Shown in pieces: positions 22,500-33,910 of a DNA stretch of 64,000 nt. Source of the stretch: Nemertoderma westbladi (lineage: Eukaryota > Xenacoelomorpha > Nemertodermatida > Nemertodermatidae); the NCBI GenBank assembly GCA_032718475.1, contig JAUCBJ010001088.1, positions 62,001 to 126,000 on the forward strand. The letters are read 5' to 3'. The notes under the pieces are model-generated. The model had not been told where the DNA came from, ran no database searches, and was given only the letters and a program-made list of their open reading frames with translations. A program made the position numbers and the translations under genes. The first letter of the stretch is position 1; every line of letters begins with the position of its first letter.

Positions 22500-22751
22500 C
22501 ATGTAAACTTAGTACTCGCAACAGTGGGCGCAAGGCGGACTCCGAGTGGAAGATAATTCCACATATTGGGCACAACTACATCGAGGTATCGATTACCTTA
22601 GCTCTCTAAGTTATATCGTGGGATGATGGGGAGACCCCGGTCACTTGAGCGCAGTGGGCGTGGTTGAGAGTGTGCATGCAAGAGATCAGTAAGATAGGCC
22701 GGACCAATATTATTACGGCACTTATATGTCAAAAGTGCAAATTTATTATCA
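22500..22751 (-). pseudogene. LINE ORF2 C-terminal remnant, split by rolling-circle elements
   Basis: On the minus strand this reads KFALLTYKCRNNIGPAYLTD, then a RPLRSSD motif and, after a short break, a WNYLP-like segment. This matches the conserved C-terminal end of many LINE reverse transcriptases. The preceding part of the same frame, DLHWLPILRRI, lies at about 28657-28700 beyond the three elements at 22752-28654. So one LINE was split by the array. Confidence 0.7.
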
Positions 22752-24469
22752 ACTAGAAAGCCTGTGGCCCTTCGGGCCACAGCTTTCTAGTGCACGTGCA
22801 GATGATATATGAATATGTGTGGGAGATTGGAGAACTGCATACGGAACAGACACCATCATTAAATAAAACACCACCCCCATAAGAGATAACTGTCAAGTTT
22901 CAACTTTAGTCAGATTGTAAATAACAAAATTGGTGTAGATGTTCACATTCAGACTTCTACAGTAGCGGTAGACTGAAGAACAGTAGACGACTCTGGGACT
23001 CAGTAAAGGTACAGAATATGCTGTAGTAGATTCCTGCCAAGTTTCAGCTCAAAGGGATTAAAAAAGAACCAATTGGGATGAGGTGTTCACTATCAGACAA
23101 TTCGCCCTCTAGCGGCAGATAGGGGAACTGTATACAACTCTGCGACTCCGTAAAGGTAGAGCCTATGCTGTAGTAGATGCCTACCAAGTTTCAGTCTAAA
23201 AGGATTGTAAATAACAAAGTTGGAGAAGATGTTAACTTGCAGACATTTCGCCCTCTAGCGGTAGACTGGGAAATTGTAGACGACTCTGCGACTCAGTAAA
23301 GATTCAGCCTATGCTGTAGTAGATGCCTACCAAGTTTCAGTCAAAACGGATTGTAAATAATAAAGTTGGAGAAGATGTTAACTCTCAGACATTTAGCCCT
23401 CTAACGGTAGACTGGGGAACTGTAGACAACCCAGTGACTCCGGAAATATACAGCCTATGCTGCAGTATATAGCTACCACGTTTCAGCTCAAAAGCATTAA
23501 AAACAACCCTATAAGATCAGGTTTTCACTATCGGATAATTCGCCCTCTAGCGGCAGATGGTGGAACTTCAGACGGCTCTGAGTATTACGTTGCAACGAGT
23601 TAGGGCGAGACCTATCTAACGAGCTATAGTAAGCGAGATTTCATCGAGATTAGATGTATAATATTAGATAAAATAATAATACAGTAAGTATAGGCCTACA
23701 GAAATAATTATTTTACTTTTAATATGTAAGCGAGATTTCATCGAGATTAGATGTATAATATTAGATAAAATAATAATACAGTAAGTACATGCGTAGAGAA
23801 ATAATTATTTTACTTTTAATATTCATAACAGTAAAACAAAAATGTTATAAACCTCTCCTTCCATGCAGCCAATGATTGAGAAAGCAGAATTACTCTGAGC
23901 AATTCGCAATAGACAACCCAAACCCACCCCAATCAACACTCCAGCCTGCTTGCTCCTTATCTGTGCCCAGCCAGCTAGCTGCGAGTTCAATAATTACCTT
24001 AACGTTGCTATGATACAGAAAACAATCCTTCCCTATTCAATAGCAATAGGCCAATTCGATCGTGCTTGGCGAATATGACATATTTATACACTATTTGATT
24101 TTTAATCAATAAATAATCATACATATTTATATTAAACACTCGAATAAAATAAAAACTTTGTGAGAATGGGACACGGCGAATCTACCCATGTTAATTTTAT
24201 ACCAGGTGGGATAAATGTTAGCCCTCTAAATCATTAATTACCGATAGAAGAACCGAAATAATTCGATAAATTTCGCCCGAAAATCACGAAAATCGCCCTC
24301 TCGCGGCAGACGGGTGAACTTCAGACGACTCTGAGTATTACGTTGCAACGAGTTAGAGCGAGACCTTTCTAACGAGCTATAGCAAGCGAGATTTCATCGA
24401 GATGGGTTCGATTGTATAGCTGATGACAAACAGACAGACAGACAGACAATGCATATTTATATATATTAG
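22752..24469 (+). mobile_element. Non-autonomous rolling-circle-like element, copy A (Helentron/pearl type)
   Basis: Begins with a near-perfect 40-nt palindrome at 22752-22791 (ACTAGAAAGC, TGTGGCCC-TTC-GGGCCACA, CTTTCTAGT). About 100 bp of leader follow, then four to five diverged copies of a 145-bp core. Each core holds a CGCCCTCTAGCGG box and a conserved CAAGTTTCAG-TAAATAACAAA stretch. The 3' part contains GCGAGATTTCATCGAGAT (duplicated with a 99-bp neighbour at 23630-23820), a (CAGA)n microsatellite and TATTTATATATATTAGA. Terminal hairpin, core tandem repeats and tetranucleotide tract are the known layout of pearl/HINE elements. No protein is encoded. Confidence 0.6.
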
Positions 24470-26455
24470 ACTAGAAAGCCAGAGGCCCTTCGGGCCACGG
24501 CTTTCTAGTTCACAAGCCTATTCACCATTCCAAACATGAATTAATTAATTAACTTAACAAAACTTCATATGATTGAGAATGTTCTCTCAAAGAAAAGACT
24601 GATGCTGTTTTACTTTTTCAGATATCTGCACTGGTCAACATCCTTCACATAGATGCAGCCTTATGATGTAGTACAGTAGACCTCTGACAATTATAAGCGT
24701 AAAAGCATTTTTAATAAATAAATGTGAGAATGTTTTTACTTTTCAGATTCAGATATTTCGCACCCTAGCAGTAGACTGGAAATCCGGAGACTGGTTAGCG
24801 TCCTCCCCATACAAACAGCCTATGGTCAAGCATACCTTTCCCAAGTATAAGCAAAAAAGCATTAGAAACAACGAAATGGGAGAAGGATTTCACTTGAGAC
24901 ATTTCACCCTCTAGCGGCAGACTGAGAAATTGCAGATTGGTCAGAGTTTTCCACAAACACGCAGTCTATGGTGTAGTAGACCTCTGACAATTATCAGCCT
25001 AAAAGCATTAGAAACAACGAAACGGGATAAGGTTTTCACTTTCAGACATTTCGGCCCCTAGCGGCCGAATGGAGAACTGCAGTTTGTTCGGCGTCTTACC
25101 TAGACACACACCCTATGGTGTATTACACATCTGGCAAGTGTCAGCCTGAAAGCATATTAATAACGAAATGGGATAAGGTTTTCACTTTCAGACATTTGGC
25201 CCCCTAGCGGTAGACTGGATAAATGCAGACTGGTTCTAACTCCTCCCCAAACACACAGTCTATGGTGTAGTAGACCTCTGTCGAGTATCAGCAAAAAAGC
25301 ATTATAAACAATGAAATGCATAAATGTTTTCACTTTCAGACATTGCGCCCCCTAGCGGCAGACAGAGCTATTGCAAATTGGTCTTAGTTCTCCACAAACA
25401 CGCAGTCTTTGATGTAGTAGACCTCTGACAAGTATCAGCCTAAAAACATTAGAAACAACGAAACGGGATAAGGTTTTCACGTTCAGACATTTCGCCCCCT
25501 AGCGGCCAAATGGAGAACTGTAGTTTGTTCGGCGTCTTACCTAGACAGTAGACACACACCCTATGGTGTAATACAAATCTGCCAAGTGTCAGCCTAAAAG
25601 CATTATTAATAACGAAATGGGATACGGTTTTCACTTTCAGACATTTGGCCCCCTAGCGGTAGACTGGAGAAATGCAGACTGGTTCTAGCTCTTCCCCAAA
25701 CACGCAGTCTTGGTGTAGTAGACCTCTGCCAAGTATCAGCAAAAAAGCAGTATAAACAACGAAATGGGTGAAGGTTTTCACTTTCAGACATTGCGCCCCC
25801 TACCGGCAGACAGGTGAATTTCAGATTATTCAGAGTTCTCTACAAACACGCAGTCTATGGTGTAGTCGACTTCTGCCAAGTATCAGCAAAAAAGCATTAT
25901 AAACAACGAAATGGGATAAGGTTTTCACTTTCAGATATTGCTCCCCCTAGCGGCAGACTGGGGAATTGCAGATTGGTCAGCATCCTCCGAAAACACACAG
26001 CCTATGGTGTAGTAGACCTCTGCCACGTATCAGCTAAAAGGCATTAATAATAACGAAATGGGAGAAGGTTTTCAGTTTCTGACATTTCGCCCCCTAGCGG
26101 CAGACTGGAGAACTGCAGATTGATCAGTGTCTTCCCAAACACACAGTCTATGGTCAGGAACGTATCTGCAAAGTATCATTTAGAACAGATTGAGTCTGAT
26201 GGTGCAACCGCTGTTATAGAGTTTCCTACAGAATGAACTGCTAGGCCTACTGCGCTACCGGTACCAAATTCACGAAATCTGCATTCATGCAAACAAACGC
26301 GTAAAATAAGACTCGAGATAGCGACAGTGCACGTGCTCGTGACGAGAGCTTTCGTTCGATGTATCGCGAGCTCAGATTGGTGCTTGTGTGTAGAAACGTA
26401 TAGCTTGGACAGACAAACAAACAGACAGACAGACACATGATATTTATATATATAG
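24470..26455 (+). mobile_element. Non-autonomous rolling-circle-like element, copy B (diverged subfamily)
   Basis: Starts with the same palindrome (24470-24509, with CAGAGGCCC and CCACGG variants) directly after the TATATATATTAG tail of copy A, so the copies are head to tail. It carries about ten core repeats of about 145-150 bp with the box GCCCCCTAGCGG and the words CTATGGTGTAGTAGACCTCTG and AACGAAATGGGATAAGG. The core is homologous to, but clearly diverged from, that of copies A and C. The 3' part is a different sequence ending in (CAGA)n and TATTTATATATATAGA. Confidence 0.6.
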
Positions 26456-28654
26456 ACTAGAAAGCCTGTGGCCCTTCGGGCCACAGCTTTCTAGTGCACG
26501 TGCAGATGATATATGAATATGTGTGGGAGATTTGAGAACTGCATACGGAACAGACACCATCATTAAATAAAACACCACCCCCATAAGAGATAACTGTCAA
26601 GTTTCAACTTTAGGCAGATTGTAAATAACAAAATTTCCAGAAAATGATCACTTTCAGATCCACCCTCTACCTGCGGACTGGTGAAATGCAGACGGCGCTA
26701 CAGTTTGGTAAAGATGGGGTTTATGGTGAAGTAAAATGCCTGCCTTTCAAGTTTCAGCTTAAACAGATTGTAAATAACAAAATTGGTGTAGATGTTCATA
26801 TTCAAACATTTCACCCTCTAGCGGTAGACTGAAGAACTGTAGACGACTCTAGGACTCCGTAAAGATACAGAATATGCTGTAGTAGATTCCTGCCAAGTTC
26901 CAGCTCAATAGGATTAAAAAGAACCAAATGGGATGAGGTGTTCACTATCAGATATTTCGCCCTCTAGCGTCAAATGGGGGGACTGTATACAACTCTGCGA
27001 ATCCGTAAAGGTACAGCCTATGTTGTAGTAGATGCCTACCAAGTTTCAGTCTAAACCGTTAGTAAATAACAAAGTTGGAGAAGATGTTAACTTTCAGACA
27101 TTTCACCCTCTAGCGGTAGACTGGGGAAGTGTATAGGACTCTGCAACTCCGTAAAGATACAGCCTATGATGTAGTAGATACCTGCCAAGTTTCAGCTCAA
27201 AATGATTAAAAAGAACCAAATGGGATGAGGTTTTCACTATCAGACAATTCGCCCTCTTGCGGCTGACTGTGGAACTGTAGACGACTCTACTACTCCGCAA
27301 AGATATAGCCTATGCTATAGTAGATGCCTACCAAGTTTCAGTCTAAAAGGTTTGTAAATAACAAAGTTGGAGAAGATGTTAACTTTCATACATTTCGCCC
27401 TCTAGCGGCAGACGCGGGTACTGTAGACAACTCTGCGCGACTCAGTAAAGATATAGCCTATGCTGTAGTAGATGCCTACCAAGTTCAGTCTAAATGGATT
27501 ATAAATAACAAAGTTGGAGAAGATGTTAACTTGCAGACATTTCGCCCTCTAGCGGTAGACTGGGAAATTGTAGACGACTCTGCGACTCAGTAAAGATTCA
27601 GCCTATGCTGTAGTAGATGCCTACCAAGTTTCAGTCAAAACGGATTGTAAATAATAAAGTTGGAGAAGATGTTAACTCTCAGACATTTAGCCCTCTAACG
27701 GTAGACTGGGGAACTGTAGACAACCCAGTGACTCCGGAAATATACAGCCTGCAGTATATAGCTACCACGTTTCATCTCAAAAGCATTAAAAATAACCCTA
27801 TAAGATCAGGTTTTCACTATCGGATAATTCGCCCTCTAGCGGCAGACGGTGGAACTTCAGACGGCTCTGAGTATTACGTTGCAACGAGTTAGGGCGAGAC
27901 CTATCTAACGAGCTATAGTAAGCGAGATTTCATCGAGATTAGATGTATAATATTAGATAAAATAATAATACAGTAAGTATAGGCCTACAGAAATAATTAT
28001 TTTACTTTTAATATTCATAACAGTAAAACAAAAATGTTATAAACCTCTCCTTCCATGCAGCCAATGATTGAGAAAGCAGAATTACTCTGAGCAATTCACA
28101 ACAGACAACCCAAACCCACCCCAATCAACACTCCAGCCTGCTTGCTCCTTTATCTGTGCCCAGCCAGCTAGCTGCGATTTCAATAATTACCTTAACGTTG
28201 CTATGATACAGAAAACAATCCCTCCCTATTCAATAACTATAGGCCAATTCGATCCTGCTTGGCGAATATGACATATTTATACACTATTTGATTTTTAATC
28301 AATAAATAATCATACATATTTATATTAAACACTCAAATAAAATAAAAACTTTGTGAGAATGGGACACGGCGAATCTACCCATGTTAATTTTAAACCAGGT
28401 GGGATAAATGTTAGCCCTCTAAATCATTAATTACCGATAGAAGAACCGAAATAATTCGATAAATTTCGCCCGAAAATCACGAAAATCGCCCTCTAGCGGC
28501 AGACGGGCGAACTTCAGACGGCTCTGAGTATTACGTTGCAACGAGTTAGGGCGAGACCTTTCTAACGAGATATAGCAAGCGAGATTTCATCGAGATGGGT
28601 TCGATTGTATAGCCGATGACAAACACACAGACAATCGATATTTATATATATTAG
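26456..28654 (+). mobile_element. Non-autonomous rolling-circle-like element, copy C (same subfamily as A)
   Basis: Palindrome at 26456-26495, leader almost identical to copy A (GCACGTGCAGATGATATATG), about nine core repeats against four or five in A, and the same 3' part (GAGCTATAGTAAGCGAGATT, CAGACAATCGATATTTATAT). It ends near 28654, where the interrupted LINE frame resumes. A longer core array with near-identical ends indicates copy-number change of the core unit inside the element. Confidence 0.6.
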
Positions 28655-28739
28655 ATAGATACGGCGCAGAATAGGCAGCCAATGAAGATCACGCAACACT
28701 GGTGTACAGTAATGTGCTCTGTTTTACCGAAACGTAACT
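28655..28739 (-). pseudogene. LINE ORF2 remnant, other side of the insertion
   Basis: Minus-strand frame VLRDLHWLPILRRI, the conserved HWLPV-RI segment of LINE reverse-transcriptase C-termini. It joins in meaning to KFALLTYKC at 22752 when the intervening array is ignored. This gives a clean boundary for the right end of the array. Confidence 0.65.
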
Positions 28740-29080
28740 TTATTGCCGAATTACTACTCTTGCCGAACGTGATAGTTGCCGAAACGCGATGTAACTACTG
28801 CACTGCGACGTACCTGTATGTAAGTGGTCGCCAGGCACCCGCAGTCTGTCTGTAATAACTGGTCGCCAGGCGTTAGCAGTTGCCTGCGTATCTGGTAGCC
28901 AGGCGCTACCAGTCTGCCTAACTGGTATCCAGACGCCCGCAGTCTGTCTGTAACTGGTAGCACAGCGCCAGCAGTCTGTCTGTATCTGGTAGGCAGGCGC
29001 TAGCAGTCTGCCCGTATCTGGTATTCAGATGCCAGCAGTCTGTCTGTAACTGGTAGCCAGGCGGCAGCAGTCTTTCTGTT
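28740..29080. repeat. Short minisatellite with GGTAGCCAGGCG and GCAGTCTGTCTGTA
   Basis: About eight imperfect units of about 32-36 bp run from about 28815 to 29075. Each contains CTGGTNNCCAGGCG-(C/T)NNCAGTCTGTCTGTA. The first 75 bp instead hold three TTGCCGAA words. The array ends about 170 bp upstream of the TATA box of the fibrinogen-related gene. Confidence 0.75.
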
Positions 29081-29245
29081 ACAGTTAATCATAAGAATGT
29101 AATTTAAAGTGATAACTAACACACAGCGGTATCTATACTAAGGTAGTTACTAATAATTGTTCTATAAAGGTCTTAATACTTGCCGCCTTTGATTGCCTTT
29201 ATGAGACTTTATTCATTGCATAAGTAATTGAGTTTGTCAAAAGTG

Positions 29246-29253
29246 TATAAATA
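29246..29253 (+). promoter_or_regulatory. TATA box of the fibrinogen-related gene
   Basis: TATAAATA with a GGAGGAG downstream element. A start site would fall at about 29276-29283 (pyrimidine/A rich CCATTCTATATCAG), giving a 5' leader of about 55-60 nt before the ATG at 29338. Confidence 0.6.
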
Positions 29254-29337
29254 GGAGGAGTTTTAGGCATTAAAACCATTCTATATCAGAAAATTTTCAT
29301 AACTTTAGTTACAAAGTTATTTACAAATACTGTAAAA

Positions 29338-29394
29338 ATGTTACCGGTAAATATTAAACTATTTTCTCTGCTGTCAGCTCTTTTCCTACTCCAG
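29338..29394 (+). CDS. Exon 1 of the FReD gene: signal peptide
   Basis: ATG to CAG, 19 codons, MLPVNIKLFSLLSALFLLQ: a short polar start and a hydrophobic core. It ends at an ideal donor CAG|GTAAGT. It lies 85 nt after a TATA box. The nearest plus-strand exon chain in the same phase is that of the FReD gene. Confidence 0.7.
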
Positions 29395-32300
29395 GTAAGT
29401 TTATTTAATGCATAAAGTATTCATTTAGCGTTGTTATCTGAATTATTCATTTAATGATTTGCTCACGTGAATAAAGAAACCCTTTCACCACCATTTGGCG
29501 TCACCTTGTCCATAACAGGTCTCCCCGTGTCGCGTTGGATATCCGTCTGTCCACGTCTGTTTCCCTGGCCACGTCTTATTCCCATGGCCACATTCTGACA
29601 TTTGTTGTCCCATTGTCCCCACACCAATTGTACCCCAACTCGTATCAGTTTTCTTGTACTATTGCAGTATTGTAATATGTGGTGGATTTTCCAACATTTT
29701 CTATCGCAATAATTTTTATTGTCCGTTTAAATCATTCATGATGTCCTTTTTTTTTACATTTTATGTCCTCCAGAAATTTACCGTTAGGTTCCATGCTACC
29801 GGTTTCTCTACTGCTGTTCTCTCAGGCTATCAGTACCGGTATTAGTATATAGAGCATTATTTTGCAGTATTATTTTTACAGTAGTATTGTATGTACAGAT
29901 GTAGGTATAAAGCAGGTATTTTAGGTATTTTAATACCGGTACCGGCACCGGTACTGCTGTAGGCCTACTGTGTGTGTAGCCTTACCATTTAAATACGGTA
30001 ATGGTAGGCCTACTGGCTGACCGGTTGTGCTACAGTGCTAATACTGTAATAAATTTTAAATAATTGATAGGCCAAACTGGATTGTGGAAAATGTGGATAT
30101 ACCTTTCACATAATTTATCAGTTTTATAATGGATCATGACTCCCTGCAAACAATGTATTGTTAAAAAGCTGTTACTAAAATGTTATTTAATGACATAGAT
30201 AACATTATTTCAAATTGTTAGATTAATGATAAAAAAACTGTAAATTGGCCAAGAAATATGACGTTATATACTAACGTTATTATTTCGTTTTTAATAACAT
30301 AAAAATAACAAAGCCAGGATGGTTACATATATCATTACTTTTATGTTATTCCTTATCATTATTATTGTATTTTTATTGACATTAAAATAACAACGGCATA
30401 ATGTTTATTTAGATCGTTACTGTTATGTTATTTCTTAACATAAAAATATTGTTTGCTAAAAACGTAACATTAAATTTACGTGCAATTAAGCCCTTCTCTC
30501 ATGTTTTATGGTTCGCTTGCTCTCAAACTAATAATCCCCCTCCATTGCCGTTCTTTATTATCGTTCTTTGTAATTGCCAAACCCTTTATTGAATAATTAA
30601 TTAATAATTTCCCTACGCATGTTGATATGGTAGTGGCAGGCTACAATCTCTAACACAGTTTGATTGAATACAATTTTGTTGTAGGCAATTGTATGCAAAT
30701 TAATAACAATTAAAACGTATAACATGAATTGAATTTTTTGTATAATGACCAGTCAGGAACAAATAATGAAATAAACAGTAAAATCAAAGTAAAATATCAC
30801 AGAATAAGTAAACAACAAATATATGGCTGTATGGCCCATTATGTAAATGGTTTTGATATTTCGGTTAAAGTTAATCACAGACTTAAAAAGAATATGTTTA
30901 TGACGTAATAATAAGTGATAACAACGTAATGAATTGCATCAATTAAAATACTTTGAGTTAATATTATTCACTAGATTTATAGATCTGATTTGTAGTCTAT
31001 ATAAAATAATGTAGATAGATAGATATGTTTATTGACAATTTACATATGCGGTACAAATAATATCAAATATAATACTGCACAAAACCTTTACGATAATTAG
31101 TTATTGACACAGTTATATAAATTGTCCAGTAGATTTTTGAAACTGTCTATTTTGTCTTGAGAACTTTAGCGAATACTAAAATTATTTCAACGTAATTTAA
31201 CACAAAAATAACAAACAAACCGACATAATAAACCGGAATATCTAGTGAATGGTAATAACCTACGCTTAATATACAGACATTACTGACTCTATATACCTAC
31301 ACATTTGTTCAATATTATCCATATTACCATTGAAAAAGATACATATACATATACATGTACATATAGTGGGTTTAATAAATAATACCTCACAACAATGTTA
31401 AATTTATTAAAAGGAGCAGGTTACAGTTGGCTACAGAGGCACATATACAGATTTTACAGATTTATTTCTGGGAGAGTAATCAGTACTTATTTGAATCGAT
31501 ATCTCCCTGGAGAGGGATGATTTTGATTGCATCGCAAATCCTCCCTATCTGAACAAATCATATTTAAAAAATTAAATGTTAATTATAATTATAGCTGAGT
31601 GAGCTTCATTTATTAAACTGTAAAAATAAATCAATAGGCCTAGGCCCTACAAAAGTACAATCTAAAAACTGAAACAATAAATAGTTTGAAATAACAGTTA
31701 ATGTGAAGTTTTCAAAGTGTTGTAGTAATGCTGTCCCTGTGCCCTGCCCCTTCAACTGAAAACTGGGACCTCCCAATAATAAGAATTCCAATCTTTAGTC
31801 CTCGGCTGTTGAAATCCACCATCAGTACAGACAAATAAGTCAATCCTCCACCTGTCAGTGCTGGTTTAAGGGGACTTCCTGGTCCTGGCAGACTTGAATT
31901 CTGTAATTGGTAGGTCTAATGCAGTAATGTGTGAATCCAGAGGGTAAAGGCGAACTCGCATTCAGGTAGATATGTTTTATTTATGAGTTCAGGTTAAATA
32001 AATCACAAAACCAAGACTATAAAACCAAAAATATAAGCTACTGTACAGTGCAGTAGGCCTGCAGTAACTACACTACATCACTACAGTAATATAGAGATAG
32101 GCCTTGCAGTACAGCAGTATAACAATACATATACACAATAAACATTGAATACAGGCATGCCAGAATGAGTATTGTACAACATGCCATACTGTATACTATT
32201 TTACATGTGGAAAATTCCTCCATTACCGCCAATTTTAAAATTAGCCAATCATCAATCTCAGATTAGATAATAGAAGTGACAGCAGCGTCTATCGCATAAT

Positions 32301-33872
32301 GTTTATTTTATGTGACAAAATAACATTGTTCTGATATGTAACAAACCATGTTCTTAAAATGTTAGAACTAAACACTTATAAAACATTTTTGACTAATGTT
32401 TATGTTCTCACATTAAAATTACGTTTTTCTAACATCAACAGTTATCATTTATTTAATGTCTGACAAAGACATTATAGAGTAATGTTAAAATAATATATAT
32501 TGAACATCTAAATATTCTATCAAACAAGGGAATGACATTTATCAACATTTATAACAAATTAATGATGTTTTTCTGACATTCCTCGAAAGAAAATTGTTTG
32601 CAGGGTACTGTCTGTGTAGTGTTACGGATAGCGGCACCACTACTTCGAACAGCACAGATCAGTTCATTAACTCATACGTACTCGAAAAAACTACTTATAC
32701 ATGTTATACCCCGACCGTTTGATAACATTACCGTTGGTTAGAAAATCCCGCCTCTGTAACCTGCTCCTTTCCCTCAATTAGTTAAGTGATCGTTTATTGT
32801 TTTGGTTAGAAAATCCCGCCTCTGTAACCTGCTCCTTTCCCTCAATTATTAAGTGATCGTTTATTGTTTTGGTTAGAAAATCCCGCCTCTTTAACCTGCT
32901 CCTTTCCCTCAATTATTTAAGTGATCGTTTATTGTTTTGGTTAGAAAATCCCGCCTCTGTAACCTGCTCCTTTCCCTCAATTAGTTAAGTGATTGTTTAT
33001 TGTTTTGGTTAGAAAATCCCGCCTCTATAACCTGCTCCTTTCCCTCAATTAGTTAAGTGATTGTTTATTGTTTTGGTTAGGAAATCCCGCCTCTGTAACC
33101 TGCTCCTTTCTCTTAATTGGTAATGTTATCGTTTATTGTTTTGGTTAGAAAAGACCATCTATGTAACCTGCCCCTTTCCTTCATTTGGTAAATTGATTGT
33201 TTATTGTTTTGGTTAGAAAATCCCGCCTCTGTAACCTGCTCCTTTCCCTAATTTGGTAAAGTGACTGTTTATTGTTTTGGTTAGAAAGGCTAGCCTCTGT
33301 AACCTGCTCGTTTCCTTCATTTGGTAAAGTGACTGTTTATTGTTTTAGTTAGAAAATCCGGCCTTAACCTGCTCCTTTCCATCAATTGGTAATTGTTTTT
33401 GGCTATAAAATGAGTGTTTTGCTACGTCATGTGGTAATCGATTATCGACAACAACCACAAACTATTAAATTTAGAGTCTTTTACCACAGGCGCATATGGA
33501 AATCTATCTCGTAGTCTATAAATCATGAAATTTTGAATGTTTTGGCACAGGCATACAGTAGTGAAACTAACTGTCCGACAGAGCAGAAATCAACAAATTT
33601 TGAATGTTTTGGCACAGGCATGTTGAAATCAATTGTCTGACAGTCCAGAAATCATCAGTCTGACAGTTTGAAGAAATACATTTATTAACCCTTTGACGCC
33701 TGAAGCTGCAATTGAAACTGCATGCTAGGGCTCTGAAAAAATTGCAAATTTTAAAGGAGACAATATCCATGTAAAACAACATATATAGTATTACATATTT
33801 AAGTATACAACATATATTTATATATAAATATATTATATACATAAAATAATATATATATATATATATTATATA

Positions 33873-33910
<38 letters not shown>

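Larger units (their letters stand above)
30142..32605. mobile_element. Candidate 2.5-kb TIR element in intron 1
   Basis: CCCTGCAAACAAT at 30142 is matched by the inverted ATTGTTTGCAGGG ending at 32605. On both sides the next 300 bp are full of ATGTTA/TAACAT words arranged in opposite orientation. No target duplication is obvious and no transposase is present, so the call is tentative. Inside lie a LINE 3' tail (31013-31060) and a dispersed repeat (31395-31560). Confidence 0.4.

Noticed and set aside
24410-24475. CTGATGA ... GAAA resembling a hammerhead ribozyme core
   Set aside because: No stems I-III can be drawn around the two boxes, and the second element copy has CCGATGA, which would destroy the core.
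22752-26495. Palindromes with TGTGGCCCTTCGGGCCACA as rho-independent terminators
   Set aside because: This is eukaryotic DNA and the palindromes mark element boundaries. No bacterial genes are present.
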